From contig NZ_JOPJ01000012.1 of the NCBI RefSeq assembly GCF_002153655.1, forward strand, positions 1 to 52,151: a stretch of 52,151 bases of DNA, read 5' to 3'. Below the pieces are notes generated by a model that was given only the letters and a program-made list of their open reading frames with translations, had not been told where the DNA came from and did no database searches. This document shows positions 16,006 to 24,367 of the stretch, piece by piece. Position 1 is the stretch's first letter, and each line of letters starts with the position of its first letter. The position numbers and the translations under genes are program-made. This DNA comes from Acetobacter okinawensis. GTDB lineage: Bacteria; Pseudomonadota; Alphaproteobacteria; Acetobacterales; Acetobacteraceae.

Positions 16006-17006
16006 CCTTACAACACGCCAGCCCCCAACGCCACACCAGACGCGTACTTTGTGTTGTGACCTGCCTTTTTGCCATTTATGCCTGTGCGGCTCTCTACTAT
16101 TCCACGCTTGAGCCAGACGCCCTGCGCCTTGGGGCAGTGGGCCTGTGCGCCCTGCTATGTGCATCTACCCTGCGCATCCGCCACACACTGCACCGGTTGG
16201 GGGCATTATGCGGCCTGTGCGCGTGCTTTGCCATCTGGCTCTATACTGACCGCCCGAGCAATAACCGCGAGTGGGCGGGCGAATACGCCATTCTGGCAGA
16301 CGCCATACAGGACGGTCGCATAGTCCATGTCCGCAACATCCGTGATTTTACCTACAGAACCGAAACCGACTACACCCCACATTACTACAACGCCGACTTT
16401 GATCTCGACCATCTGGCCAGCATTGACCTGATTACATCCTACTGGGCGGGAGACAGCATTGCCCATGTGTTTTTGTCTTTCGGGTTTGATGATGGCCGCC
16501 ATCTTGCCGTATCCATTGAAACACGACGCCAGAAAAAATTTTCCTATTCCACTATTGCCGGTTTTTTCCACCATTACGAACTGACATACGTCACAGCAGA
16601 CGAACGGGACCTGATTGGCGTGCGCACCGACATTCGCAAGGAGCGGGTCTATCTTTACCGCCTTGACCTGTCCGCCCAGACGCGTGAAGCGGTTTTTAAA
16701 AACTATCTGACACAGATCCACCAGCTCACCGTACAACCGCGCTGGTACAATACGCTCATGGACAACTGCACAACCGAAATTCTGGCCCGTGCCAACGCCC
16801 GCACCCGCTACAGGCTGGACTGGCGGGTTCTGCTGAGCGGTTACACAGCCTCCCTCGCCTATGATCTGGGGTTACTCAACACAGAGTATGACTTTGCAAC
16901 GCTGCGCAGGCTCAGCCGGATCATACGGCCAGAAAATGCCACACCAGATGCGAATTACTCTAATAAAATACGCGAACACCTACCACTCGCACTTGCGAAT
17001 AAATAA
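16002..17006 (+). CDS. DUF4105-domain membrane protein
   Basis: A 334-aa protein with three N-terminal transmembrane segments ('VLCVVTCLFAIYACAALYY', 'GAVGLCALLCAS', 'LGALCGLCACFAIWLYT'; residues about 15-80). The DUF4105 domain follows, recognised by 'DSIAHVFLSFGFDDGR', 'LYRLDLSAQ' and the 'RWYNTLMDNCTTEILARAN' block, which has a conserved cysteine typical of NlpC/P60- or LRAT-like folds. The start at 16002 overlaps the stop of the hydrolase gene (ATGA), so the pair is translationally coupled. DUF4105 proteins occur in lipid/envelope operons and their activity is not established. The Asn-Cys pair makes a papain-like acyl hydrolase or transferase plausible (inference). Confidence 0.78.
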   Translation: MTLQHASPQRHTRRVLCVVTCLFAIYACAALYYSTLEPDALRLGAVGLCALLCASTLRIRHTLHRLGALCGLCACFAIWLYTDRPSNNREWAGEYAILADAIQDGRIVHVRNIRDFTYRTETDYTPHYYNADFDLDHLASIDLITSYWAGDSIAHVFLSFGFDDGRHLAVSIETRRQKKFSYSTIAGFFHHYELTYVTADERDLIGVRTDIRKERVYLYRLDLSAQTREAVFKNYLTQIHQLTVQPRWYNTLMDNCTTEILARANARTRYRLDWRVLLSGYTASLAYDLGLLNTEYDFATLRRLSRIIRPENATPDANYSNKIREHLPLALANK

Positions 17007-17103
17007 AAATAACGCCGAATACATGCATATCACTCGCAATTGAAAGAACGGGTGTTGCAAGTAATAATTATTTATTCAAAACCATTTGATTTTTCACATT
17101 TTT

Positions 17104-17131
17104 TTGTTTACGAAGCGCCAAACTCTATAGT
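17104..17131 (+). promoter_or_regulatory. Candidate promoter of bfr
   Basis: TTGTTT (17104-17109) and TATAGT (17126-17131) are spaced by 16 nt, 42 nt before the bfr start. The -10 matches five of six positions. An AT-rich palindrome AATAATTATT (17063-17072) lies upstream and could bind an iron regulator, but it matches no motif I can name. Confidence 0.45.
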
Positions 17132-17173
17132 AGTGTCCACTCCAGTCATTTCTGTTATTGCGAGTAAGCCACC

Positions 17174-17659
17174 ATGGTTAAAGACCCCAAGGTTATTGAA
17201 CACCTGAACATCCAGCTCACCAACGAGCTGACCGCCATCAACCAGTATTTTCTGCATGCCCGCACCCTGCGCCACTGGGGCGTAACCCTGCTGGGCAAAA
17301 AAGAATACGAAGAATCCATTGAGGAAATGCGTCACGCCGACTGGCTGATCGAACGCATTCTGTATCTGGGTGGCCTGCCCAACGTACAGCGCCTGAACAC
17401 GATTCTGATCGGTCAGGACGTCAAGGAAATCCTTGAATGCGACATGAAGCTGGAAGAAAAGGCCATGAGCGACCTGCGCGAAGGCATTGCCTATTGCGAG
17501 AGCGTGCGTGACTTTGTGTCCCGCGACCTGCTGCTCAAGATCCTGTCCAATGAAGAAGAACATGAAGACTTCATTGACCGTCAGTTCGACCTGATCAAGC
17601 AGATTGGCGTTGAGCGTTACATCCAGCTCAACTCCGCCTCCGCTCCCGAGCAGGAATAA
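17174..17659 (+). CDS. bfr: Bacterioferritin
   Basis: A 161-aa iron-storage subunit that would assemble into a 24-mer with heme at subunit interfaces. All hallmarks are visible: Met52 for heme ligation in 'EEMRHAD', and ferroxidase residues Glu18 ('LTNELT'), Glu51, His54, plus Glu and His of 'NEEEHEDF' near 127-130. Length is normal (about 158). It stores iron as ferric mineral and protects against Fenton chemistry. It is a monocistronic gene flanked by its own promoter and a strong hairpin (17668-17701). Other iron-related genes in the window are the Fur-box receptor at 8752 and the VIT transporter at 50814. Confidence 0.95.
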   Translation: MVKDPKVIEHLNIQLTNELTAINQYFLHARTLRHWGVTLLGKKEYEESIEEMRHADWLIERILYLGGLPNVQRLNTILIGQDVKEILECDMKLEEKAMSDLREGIAYCESVRDFVSRDLLLKILSNEEEHEDFIDRQFDLIKQIGVERYIQLNSASAPEQE

Positions 17660-17667
17660 CATGCTCC

Positions 17668-17701
17668 CTGCCGCCATGCCCTTATCCGGGCATGGCGGCA
17701 G
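17668..17701. terminator. Strong hairpin between convergent genes
   Basis: A perfect 14-bp stem CTGCCGCCATGCCC / GGGCATGGCGGCAG with a 6-nt loop sits between the stop of bfr and the stop of the convergent HIT-ArsC fusion gene. There is no T-run on either side, so it may act with Rho or stabilise 3' ends in both directions. Confidence 0.6.
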
Positions 17702-17716
17702 GTCGGCCTGAATGGC

Positions 17717-18535
17717 CTAGTTTTTGCCCAAGGCCGCAGCGTAAAGGTCGGGTTTAAAACCCACCAGCAAGCCTTGCGGTGTATCCAGCACCGGTCGCTT
17801 TATCAGCGTTGGCTGGGCGAGCATAAGGGCTATGGCCCGCTTTTCCGTCAGGTCCGTTTTATCCGCATCTGGCAGTTTTCTGAACGTCGTACCGGCTTTG
17901 TTCAGCAGTTTTTCCCACCCCACCTGTGCTGCCCACTCTTCCAGCGTCTGCGCGGTAACGCCTGCCAGTTTGTAATCGTGGAAGATATACGCAATATCAT
18001 GCTCTTCCAGCCAATTACGGGCCTTGCGCACGGTATCGCAATTTTTAATGCCGTATAACGTCAGGCAAGTCGGCACGTCTTGATCCTCCACTGGTAAAAT
18101 ACCCAGAATAACACGCATTTTTTGCATGAACTCAGCATCCACACATGCATCAAACGCCCGGGCCTGCGCAATATCATAAGCCACACAGAGCGGGGACAGA
18201 CGCTTGTCCGCAGGTTCGGTTGTATACCGCGGAACAATATGGGTATGTAGCGATGGCGCCTGATTGCACCATGTTTCATAATTAATGCGTGCAGCCCCTG
18301 TTACCTTGAGCAACGCATCCCCGACCCGCACAACATCTTGCAGGTAATCCAGCCGTTGCTGGCCGTGCAGGTCATTTACGCTGGGCACGACCGGGTCTGC
18401 CAGTAAAATACAGTATCCCGGCACGGGCTGTGTATCCGCCATGACCAGCCAGCCAGATGCCATACGTCCAATAACCTTGGGGTATGCTCCCCCGCGCGCC
18501 AGCTCAACGCGCTGTTGTATGACATTATCCGCCAT
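17717..18535 (-). CDS. HIT-like domain fused to ArsC/YffB (Spx-like) domain
   Basis: A 272-aa two-domain protein in one uninterrupted frame. Residues 1-150 resemble HIT-family nucleotide hydrolases: 'GYCILLADPVV' and the triad region 'SLHTHIVPR' (His97, His99; the first histidine of the usual H-x-H-x-H is Ser95). Residues 157-270 are an ArsC-related YffB/Spx-type thioredoxin-fold domain starting 'LTLYGIKNCDTVRKA' with redox-type Cys166, then 'DYKLAGVT' and 'TTFRKLPD'. Such proteins usually occur as separate genes of about 140 and 115 aa. The fusion suggests a functional link, perhaps nucleotide signalling with thiol redox chemistry. There is no sign of a frameshift at the junction, though a lost stop codon in the strain cannot be excluded. 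Confidence 0.8.
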   Translation of the reverse strand: MADNVIQQRVELARGGAYPKVIGRMASGWLVMADTQPVPGYCILLADPVVPSVNDLHGQQRLDYLQDVVRVGDALLKVTGAARINYETWCNQAPSLHTHIVPRYTTEPADKRLSPLCVAYDIAQARAFDACVDAEFMQKMRVILGILPVEDQDVPTCLTLYGIKNCDTVRKARNWLEEHDIAYIFHDYKLAGVTAQTLEEWAAQVGWEKLLNKAGTTFRKLPDADKTDLTEKRAIALMLAQPTLIKRPVLDTPQGLLVGFKPDLYAAALGKN

Positions 18536-18673
18536 GACTTGTATGTGCCTTTCGCAAAATAAGTTAGTGTAACCTTAACAATGGCGTTTTTTTTCAAAAA
18601 CTGTTCCATAAATACCAATACTGGCGGCATTTTCTTGACAGTAAAAGCGCGATCACGTCCTAATGCCCCGACC

Positions 18674-18946
18674 ATGCGCTACCGTCCTCTCCTGCGCGCC
18701 ATACCTGTTGTGTTTCTGCCACTGGCAGGTTGCAAGGTTGCGGGCGCTCCCTCTTTTCCAATCGCCGGAGCATACTTCCCCAGTTGGATGCTATGCGGCG
18801 TTATTGGCATTGTTGTGGCCGTGGGGTTGCGCGTGCTCTTCCTTGCCACCGACATTGACGCCCTGCTCCGCCTGCGTCTGTTCACCTATGTCTCGCTTGG
18901 CACCATAACGGCACTGCTGTTCTGGCTTTTGGCTTTTGGGCCGTAA
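18674..18946 (+). CDS. ytcA: YtcA-family small lipoprotein
   Basis: A 90-aa protein. A lipoprotein signal 'AIPVVFLPLAGC' with Cys20 is followed by two hydrophobic segments ('MLCGVIGIVVAVGLRVLFL' and 'YVSLGTITALLFWLLAF'). This layout and the 'CKVAGAPSFPIAGAYFPSWMLC' region (given here in overview; the acylated Cys is first) match YtcA, a small protein encoded next to mdtN in E. coli. Here it precedes an MdtN-like adaptor by 3 nt. The upstream in-frame ATG at 18581 would add a non-conserved 31-residue tail and break the lipoprotein signal, so 18674 is preferred. Function within the efflux system is unknown. Confidence 0.75.
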   Translation: MRYRPLLRAIPVVFLPLAGCKVAGAPSFPIAGAYFPSWMLCGVIGIVVAVGLRVLFLATDIDALLRLRLFTYVSLGTITALLFWLLAFGP

Positions 18947-18949
18947 CGC

Positions 18950-19999
18950 ATGAAAAAAATACCCCTCACCACACGCAGCCCCCTTGGCATGACCATTGCC
19001 ATTGTCTGTATTGTCGCCGCATCCGCCCTTGGCATTTATGTCATGGGGAAAGACGAATCCTACCCCTCGTCCGATACCGGCACGGTGGATGCAGAGGTCG
19101 TGCATGTTGCCTCCACTGTTGGCGGGCGGTTGCAAAGCCTGCATGTCCACGTCAACCAGTCGGTCAAAAAGGGAGATCTGCTGTACCAACTCGACCCCGA
19201 GCCGTATAATCTGGCCGTCCAGCAGGCCATAGCCGGGCTGGCACTTACTCAGGCAGGGGTGGAGCAGCAGCAGCGTCTGGTTGCGGTGGAAGCGGCCAAT
19301 GCCGACATTGCCAAAAATCAGGCGTTACGCGCCAAGACTAATCAGGAACTTGCGGCGCGCACTGTGGAGCGCCTGCGCCCACTTGCCAGCAAATCCTATA
19401 TTCCATGGCAGCAATACGATCAGGCACAGGTAGCCCTGCATGATTCGGGCATAACACTGGACCAGAGCCACCTACAGGCAAATGCCGCTCAGGTTGCGGT
19501 AGGCGACCTTAACAGCTCCATTGCAGCGCGGCAGGTGGCGGAGGCCACATTGGCACAGGCACGCTACGCGCTGCGCCAGACCACCGTTACGGCCCCGGCA
19601 GACGGCTACGTCACCAGTCTGCGGGTCATACCGGGGGAAGTGCTCATGCCGTCACAGGTCCTGTTTACCCTGATCGCCGATGACGCATGGTTTGTAACCG
19701 CCAATATGCGCGAAGGAACACTACACGCCATTCATCCGGGTGATTGTGCCACGGTTTACTCCATGATCAACCGCGACACAGCCATACGCGGCCATGTGGA
19801 AAGCATTGGCTGGGGTGTTTTTTCCGCCGATTCTGCGGGGTTGAGCCGCACACTCCCCATTGTCCCGCGGGAGATGGACTGGGTCCATGTCGCCCAGCGT
19901 TTTCCCGTCCGGATCAGGCTGGAACATGCCAACCCGCAACTGCTGCGGCTCGGGGCCACGGCCACAGTGGAAATACGCCATGGCGCTGCCTGCGACTGA
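18950..19999 (+). CDS. HlyD/EmrA-type periplasmic adaptor (MdtN-like)
   Basis: A 349-aa membrane-fusion protein: one N-terminal transmembrane anchor ('MTIAIVCIVAASALGIYVMG', residues 14-33), and a lipoyl half 'VASTVGGRLQSLHVHVNQSV' with 'GDLLYQLDPEPY'. A coiled-coil hairpin rich in Ala and Gln follows, then the second lipoyl half 'TVTAPADGYVTSLRVIPGE'. It bridges the FUSC-family inner-membrane component and the outer-membrane channel encoded downstream. The stop overlaps the FUSC start by 20 nt. The ytcA-mdtN-mdtO-mdtP order is the same as in E. coli, where the pump handles puromycin, acriflavine and aromatic compounds. Confidence 0.85.
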   Translation: MKKIPLTTRSPLGMTIAIVCIVAASALGIYVMGKDESYPSSDTGTVDAEVVHVASTVGGRLQSLHVHVNQSVKKGDLLYQLDPEPYNLAVQQAIAGLALTQAGVEQQQRLVAVEAANADIAKNQALRAKTNQELAARTVERLRPLASKSYIPWQQYDQAQVALHDSGITLDQSHLQANAAQVAVGDLNSSIAARQVAEATLAQARYALRQTTVTAPADGYVTSLRVIPGEVLMPSQVLFTLIADDAWFVTANMREGTLHAIHPGDCATVYSMINRDTAIRGHVESIGWGVFSADSAGLSRTLPIVPREMDWVHVAQRFPVRIRLEHANPQLLRLGATATVEIRHGAACD

Positions 20000-21776
20000 C
20001 ACAGGCGACAGCACTCTGGCACGGTTATGGTGGCTGATCCGCGCCCCTCTGCCGGGGCGGGGGGGGCACAGCCTGCGTATGGCTGCGGCATGTACCATAG
20101 TGGTGCTAATCGGGGAGATATGGCAGATCCCTGATCTGGCTGTGCCCGCCCTGTGCACAATGGCGCTCTGGCAGAAGGACCGCACAACCAACCTGCTGGC
20201 AGGTGTTGCGGTCAATGTACTGATCGTCCTTATTCTGTCCCTTCTTTTTGTGCTGATTCACCTCACGCTGGACCACCCGTTTGCTCTGGTCGTGGCTATT
20301 ATGCTGCTGTCCTTCGCATTCTTTTTTCTGGGTTCGGCCAGCAAACTCAAACCCGTCTCCTATCTTTTGGGGCTGATTGTTGTTTTTGCACTAATTGTTG
20401 CGGATCAGGCCCCCATTGGTGAGTTGGCAACCCGCGCCCTGCTGTACGCCGATCTGTTCATTCTGGTGCCCGGCGCGGTCATGATCGTGTGTGGCCCACT
20501 CATCTGCCCCTCGCCTGCTACATTATTGATGCGCGAAATTGCCGCGCGCCTGCGCCTGTGCGCCACCTTGCTCGAACAACCCGACCGCTACCAGCTCGAC
20601 TACGCCCGCACGACATTACGTGCAGGCACCAGCGGCATGCTCAAACTGCTGAAAATGGCCCGGCTGGAAAAAATCCTGAGCAAGGACCATCTGGCCCATC
20701 TGGAGCAAGCCGCCTACTCCAGTGCCGCAGCCCTTGCATTGACCCATACAGCCTTCCGCCATGGGGAGAGGCCGCCAGAAGGGCAGGATTTTCCGCAAAC
20801 CCTGCGCAACATGGCCGAAATTTTCTCGCATAACGGCTACCCGCAGGATGTGCCTCTCCTGCATGCCCCGCCCAGCACACCGGCTCTGGCCGAACTTGCG
20901 GCCCTGCTCCACGTCTTTACCAACCCGGCCGAACCAGCCGCACAGCACACCCGCCCACCGGAAGAAAAATCGGGATTTTTTGTACCCGATGCATTCAGCA
21001 ACCCCGAGCATGTCCGCTTTGCCGTCAAGGGTACGACAGCGGTGCTGATCAGCTATTTTATTTTCACCATTCTCTTCTGGCCGGGCATACACACCTGCAT
21101 TATCACCTGCTTTATTGTTGCTCTCCCCACCGTGGGGGAAATGACAACAAAGCTCCGGCTGCGTATTAGCGGTGCACTGGTGGGAGGCAGCATTGGCATT
21201 GCCTCCATTATTTTCATCCTGCCGCATCTTTACAATATTGCTGCTTTTCTGCTGCTGATTTTTGTTGTGTCCCTGTTTGCCTCATGGATCAAAAATGGTG
21301 ACGAGCGCATAGCCTATGCAGGCTTCCAGATCGGGCTTGCCTTTTTTCTGAGCGACCTCAAAGGGTATGGTCCCACCGCAGATATGACCACCGCCCGCGA
21401 CCGTATTATTGGCATTCTGTTGGGCAATTTTATTACCTATGCCGTTTTTGTCACGTTCTGGCCCACCAGTGCCTATGCCCCAATTGCACAACGGTGGCGC
21501 ACCCTGCTGGATAGCCTGAAAAAACTGACAACAACCACAGATCCCGCCGAACAGGTCCGGCTGGCCTCCACCGTGCAGGAGGACCTGTCCGGTGCGGAGC
21601 GGGCACTGGAACTGGCGGAAGCTGAACCGCAGCACATGCGTGCTCACATGCCGCTCCTGCCCACCTACGCCATTTTAACACGACAGGCGGCCATTGCGGC
21701 CGAGGACGGGCTTTTGCCCGCTCAACGTCACGCCGTGCAGCACCACATACAGGATATGGAACAGGCTCTGACATGA
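19980..21776 (+). CDS. FUSC-family inner-membrane efflux protein (MdtO-like)
   Basis: A 598-aa protein with two blocks of transmembrane helices (about residues 30-170 and 355-510) separated by a soluble helical domain. This is the FUSC/PET (AaeB, MdtO) architecture. Visible pieces are 'IPDLAVPALCTMALWQKDRT' in the first block and 'HTCIITCFIVALPTVGEMTT' then 'LRLRISGALVGGSIG' in the second, the repeat characteristic of the family. The ATG at 19980 lies inside the adaptor gene (20-nt overlap). The longer frame upstream has no family support. It likely provides the inner-membrane conduit for aromatic acids or drugs. Confidence 0.85.
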   Translation: MALPATDTGDSTLARLWWLIRAPLPGRGGHSLRMAAACTIVVLIGEIWQIPDLAVPALCTMALWQKDRTTNLLAGVAVNVLIVLILSLLFVLIHLTLDHPFALVVAIMLLSFAFFFLGSASKLKPVSYLLGLIVVFALIVADQAPIGELATRALLYADLFILVPGAVMIVCGPLICPSPATLLMREIAARLRLCATLLEQPDRYQLDYARTTLRAGTSGMLKLLKMARLEKILSKDHLAHLEQAAYSSAAALALTHTAFRHGERPPEGQDFPQTLRNMAEIFSHNGYPQDVPLLHAPPSTPALAELAALLHVFTNPAEPAAQHTRPPEEKSGFFVPDAFSNPEHVRFAVKGTTAVLISYFIFTILFWPGIHTCIITCFIVALPTVGEMTTKLRLRISGALVGGSIGIASIIFILPHLYNIAAFLLLIFVVSLFASWIKNGDERIAYAGFQIGLAFFLSDLKGYGPTADMTTARDRIIGILLGNFITYAVFVTFWPTSAYAPIAQRWRTLLDSLKKLTTTTDPAEQVRLASTVQEDLSGAERALELAEAEPQHMRAHMPLLPTYAILTRQAAIAAEDGLLPAQRHAVQHHIQDMEQALT

Positions 21777-23383
21777 TAGACCGCGCACAGACCCGGATCC
21801 TGCTAGCCATACCCAGCCTGCTGCTGAGCCTGTCAGGCTGTGCCACACAGGCACTCAACAGCGCACCCGCACGGCCAGACATGCCGTGGCAGCCCAATGT
21901 TGCCGCCAATGGCGAGCTCCTGCCCGGCAAAGCGGGGCGGCGGGGGCTTATGCTGCCCCCCGGTTATGTACTACCTGCCAACCATGCCATAACGCCCCGC
22001 GCGCCGGATGGTGCGATAGACACGGCACACCCATACTCGCTCCCCGAGTTGATCGACATTGCCCAGTCCAACAACCCCAGCACCCGCAGGGCGTGGGATG
22101 CAGCACGCAATGCGGCACTCACAGTGGGCATTGCGCGCACCGCTTATGTCCCCCACCTGAGTGCTTCCATTGTTGGCGGCTATGGCACCCGGCACAACAA
22201 CAGCGACCTGAGTGTTGAAAATGGCGGACTGCCGGGCAGTATCGTCAACAACATGGACACCCCCAGAACCCACAACAACGGGCATGGGGAGGTGCAGACG
22301 CTGAACATGGAATGGCTGCTGTTCGACTTTGGCAAGCGCGAGGCCATGATTGATGCGGCATCCCAGTTGCAACTGGCCAGCAATGTGCTGTTTACCGCCG
22401 CCCATCAGAAAGTCATTTATGGCGTAACACTGGCCTTTTACACCCACGCCGCAGCCGTTGCCCGCGCCGGGCTGGTCGCGCAGTCCCTCCGCAATGCCCA
22501 GACCATACAGGCTGCTGCAGAAGCACGCCTGCATCAGGGACAAGGCACTGTTGTGGATGTTGCCCAGACCCAGCAGATGACTGCTCAGGCAGAGCTACGC
22601 CTTGTGCAGGCCCAGAACGGAATTGAAAACACCTATCTGGAACTCATGACCGCCATGGGCATTGCCCCCGCCACGCGCCTGCACACGCAGGATGTCTCCG
22701 GACGGGTGCTGAACATAGACGACATGCGCATGACGGACGAGATGATCCGCACCGCTGTATCGCAACGCCCGGACGTGCTGGCGGCCTATGCCGCAGCAAA
22801 AGCCGCGCGCAGCAATGTTACCGCCGCCAAGGCCGAGTTCCTGCCCAAAGTGTTTGTAACCGGCAATGTCGCCTACACTACCGGGCATCTGGCGCTCTCC
22901 TCCGTGCCTGGAGCGGGGACCGATTCATCCCCCACCCTCAACCTCTCTTCCAACAACTTCAGCAGCCTTGTGCTGGGCGGTATTTCTGTCCCCATTTTTG
23001 ATGGCGGGATGCGTGCCGCCGTGCTCAAACAGGCCCAAAGCCGGGCAGACAGCACGCAGGTCACGCTGGAGCAGACAGTAGACGACTCTGCCAAGCAGAT
23101 TGTTGCCGCACAAAACGGCCTACACACGGGCCTGAGCGCTTACCGGGCCGCCACCAAGCTGGAGGCTGCTGCCCAGACCAGTTTTGATGCAGCCTTTGCA
23201 GCCTATCGCAGTGGTGTTGGTTCCATAACACCCGCAACACTGGCCCAGAGCGGACTGGTTGATGCACAACTGGCCCGCTCGGATGCTTATTACGCAGCCC
23301 TTATTGCTGCTGCCAGCCTTGGCTTTGCAACCGGCGCACTGGGCCAGGCCCCGGCTCAGGGTCTGGAAGAGGCACCCCGGTAG
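21773..23383 (+). CDS. Outer-membrane efflux lipoprotein (NodT/MdtP-like)
   Basis: A 536-aa TolC-superfamily lipoprotein. The signal 'LLLSLSGC' gives acylated Cys23. Two OEP repeats are visible: 'YSLPELIDIAQSNNPSTRRA' beginning the first, and 'AVSQRPDVLAAYAAAKAARS' beginning the second, each followed by long helices. The segment 'SVPIFDGGMRAAVLKQAQSR' is the standard NodT motif. Its ATG overlaps the stop of the FUSC gene by four bases (ATGA), completing a coupled ytcA-mdtN-mdtO-mdtP-like operon. Its 3' end overlaps the convergent tag gene by 28 nt. Confidence 0.88.
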   Translation: MIDRAQTRILLAIPSLLLSLSGCATQALNSAPARPDMPWQPNVAANGELLPGKAGRRGLMLPPGYVLPANHAITPRAPDGAIDTAHPYSLPELIDIAQSNNPSTRRAWDAARNAALTVGIARTAYVPHLSASIVGGYGTRHNNSDLSVENGGLPGSIVNNMDTPRTHNNGHGEVQTLNMEWLLFDFGKREAMIDAASQLQLASNVLFTAAHQKVIYGVTLAFYTHAAAVARAGLVAQSLRNAQTIQAAAEARLHQGQGTVVDVAQTQQMTAQAELRLVQAQNGIENTYLELMTAMGIAPATRLHTQDVSGRVLNIDDMRMTDEMIRTAVSQRPDVLAAYAAAKAARSNVTAAKAEFLPKVFVTGNVAYTTGHLALSSVPGAGTDSSPTLNLSSNNFSSLVLGGISVPIFDGGMRAAVLKQAQSRADSTQVTLEQTVDDSAKQIVAAQNGLHTGLSAYRAATKLEAAAQTSFDAAFAAYRSGVGSITPATLAQSGLVDAQLARSDAYYAALIAAASLGFATGALGQAPAQGLEEAPR

Positions 23384-23961
23384 CAAAAACACGCGGCCTC
23401 GTGCCCGTCCAGCATACCCACCGCCTGCATCCAGGCCTGCGCGGTTGTGGAGCCAACAAAGCGGAAGCCCTTGTGCTTGAGAGCTTTTGCAACCCTGCCC
23501 GACAAAGGGGTTTGTGCCTCCAACCCTGTGCCGCGCTCGTGCGCCTGCGCTGCATGCACCATGCCCCATGCAAATGCGGAAAAATCCTCCCCTGCATTGT
23601 GCATGGCCAGCCAAGCCTGCGCATTGGCAATGGTCGCAGCAATTTTGGCACGGGAGCGGATAATACCGGTATTTTCCATCAACCGCGCCTGATCATCGGG
23701 GGTAAAGGCCGCAACCTTGTGCGGGTCAAAACCACAGAATGCGGCGCGGAAGTTCTCACGTTTTTGCAAAACCGTATTCCACGACAGCCCGGCCTGAAAT
23801 GTTTCCAGCACCAGCGCCTCCCACAGGGCGCGGCTTTGCGTCACAGGTTGCCCCCATTCCCGGTCATGGTAGGTGCGGAGCAGGTCATTGGCCTCGGCCC
23901 AGCCACAGCGGACCAGCGCGTGGGTGCTGCCCGGCACCACGTCAGGAACGGGGCGTGTCAC
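23356..23961 (-). CDS. tag: DNA-3-methyladenine glycosylase I
   Basis: A 201-aa HhH-superfamily base-excision enzyme that removes 3-methyladenine from DNA. Tag hallmarks: 'LVRCGWA' (first zinc-site Cys), 'YHDREWGQP' (zinc His and conserved DREWG), 'LVLETFQAGLSWNTVLQKRE' (core helices), 'FRFVGSTTAQAWMQAVGM', then 'GHEAACFC' for the remaining zinc ligands. Length is a little above E. coli Tag (187). Its start overlaps the end of the ArsR-type regulator gene by 20 nt, so it is third in a peroxiredoxin-arsR-tag operon. That placement of a DNA-repair gene in a sulfide-stress locus is noteworthy. Confidence 0.92.
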   Translation of the reverse strand: MTRPVPDVVPGSTHALVRCGWAEANDLLRTYHDREWGQPVTQSRALWEALVLETFQAGLSWNTVLQKRENFRAAFCGFDPHKVAAFTPDDQARLMENTGIIRSRAKIAATIANAQAWLAMHNAGEDFSAFAWGMVHAAQAHERGTGLEAQTPLSGRVAKALKHKGFRFVGSTTAQAWMQAVGMLDGHEAACFCYRGASSRP

Positions 23962-24367
23962 TGGTGCGGATCAGGGCGAACTGCGCACCACCTTCCGCCT
24001 CCCGCTGGGCAGTGGTGCGATTGCTGGCCGCATAACGCTCGGAGACAGCACGCAGGGCTGGCAGAGCCGCACGGTCCCCCCGTAGCAGGCCAATCAGTGC
24101 ACGCGCGCGCAGGGCCTCCTCCTCGCTGGCAAGGCTATAGTGGATGGTGCGGGATTCGCGCCGTGGCACCACAATTTCGGCCCGCCGGAGCGCGCCCAAC
24201 TGCTGGCTCAGGGTTGGCTGGCCAATACCTGTGCAGGTTTCCAGCTCTCCCACGGCCAGAGAGCTGTGCTCCAGCAGAGCATCCAGAATCATCAGGCGTT
24301 GTGGCTGGGCAAACAGCTTCATGCGTTCCACAAGCTGCCGCGCTTCCTCAACACACAGCGCGCTCAT
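23942..24367 (-). CDS. ArsR-family regulator, probably BigR/SqrR-like persulfide sensor
   Basis: A 141-aa winged-helix repressor: 'MKLFAQPQRLMILDAL' (alpha 1-2), 'TGIGQPTLSQQLGALRRAEI' (recognition helix) and the wing 'RRESRTIHYSL'. Two cysteines, Cys5 and Cys45, are present; Cys45 lies at the start of the HTH near where BigR-type sensors keep one thiol. The second canonical thiol in the last helix is absent, so sensing would need Cys5, or chemistry differs. Context strongly suggests a sulfur-stress role: it overlaps the peroxiredoxin gene (ATGA) and faces the MBL and TauE genes, the usual BigR regulon. The C-terminal 25 residues are an extension of unknown use. Confidence 0.82.
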   Translation of the reverse strand: MSALCVEEARQLVERMKLFAQPQRLMILDALLEHSSLAVGELETCTGIGQPTLSQQLGALRRAEIVVPRRESRTIHYSLASEEEALRARALIGLLRGDRAALPALRAVSERYAASNRTTAQREAEGGAQFALIRTSDTPRS

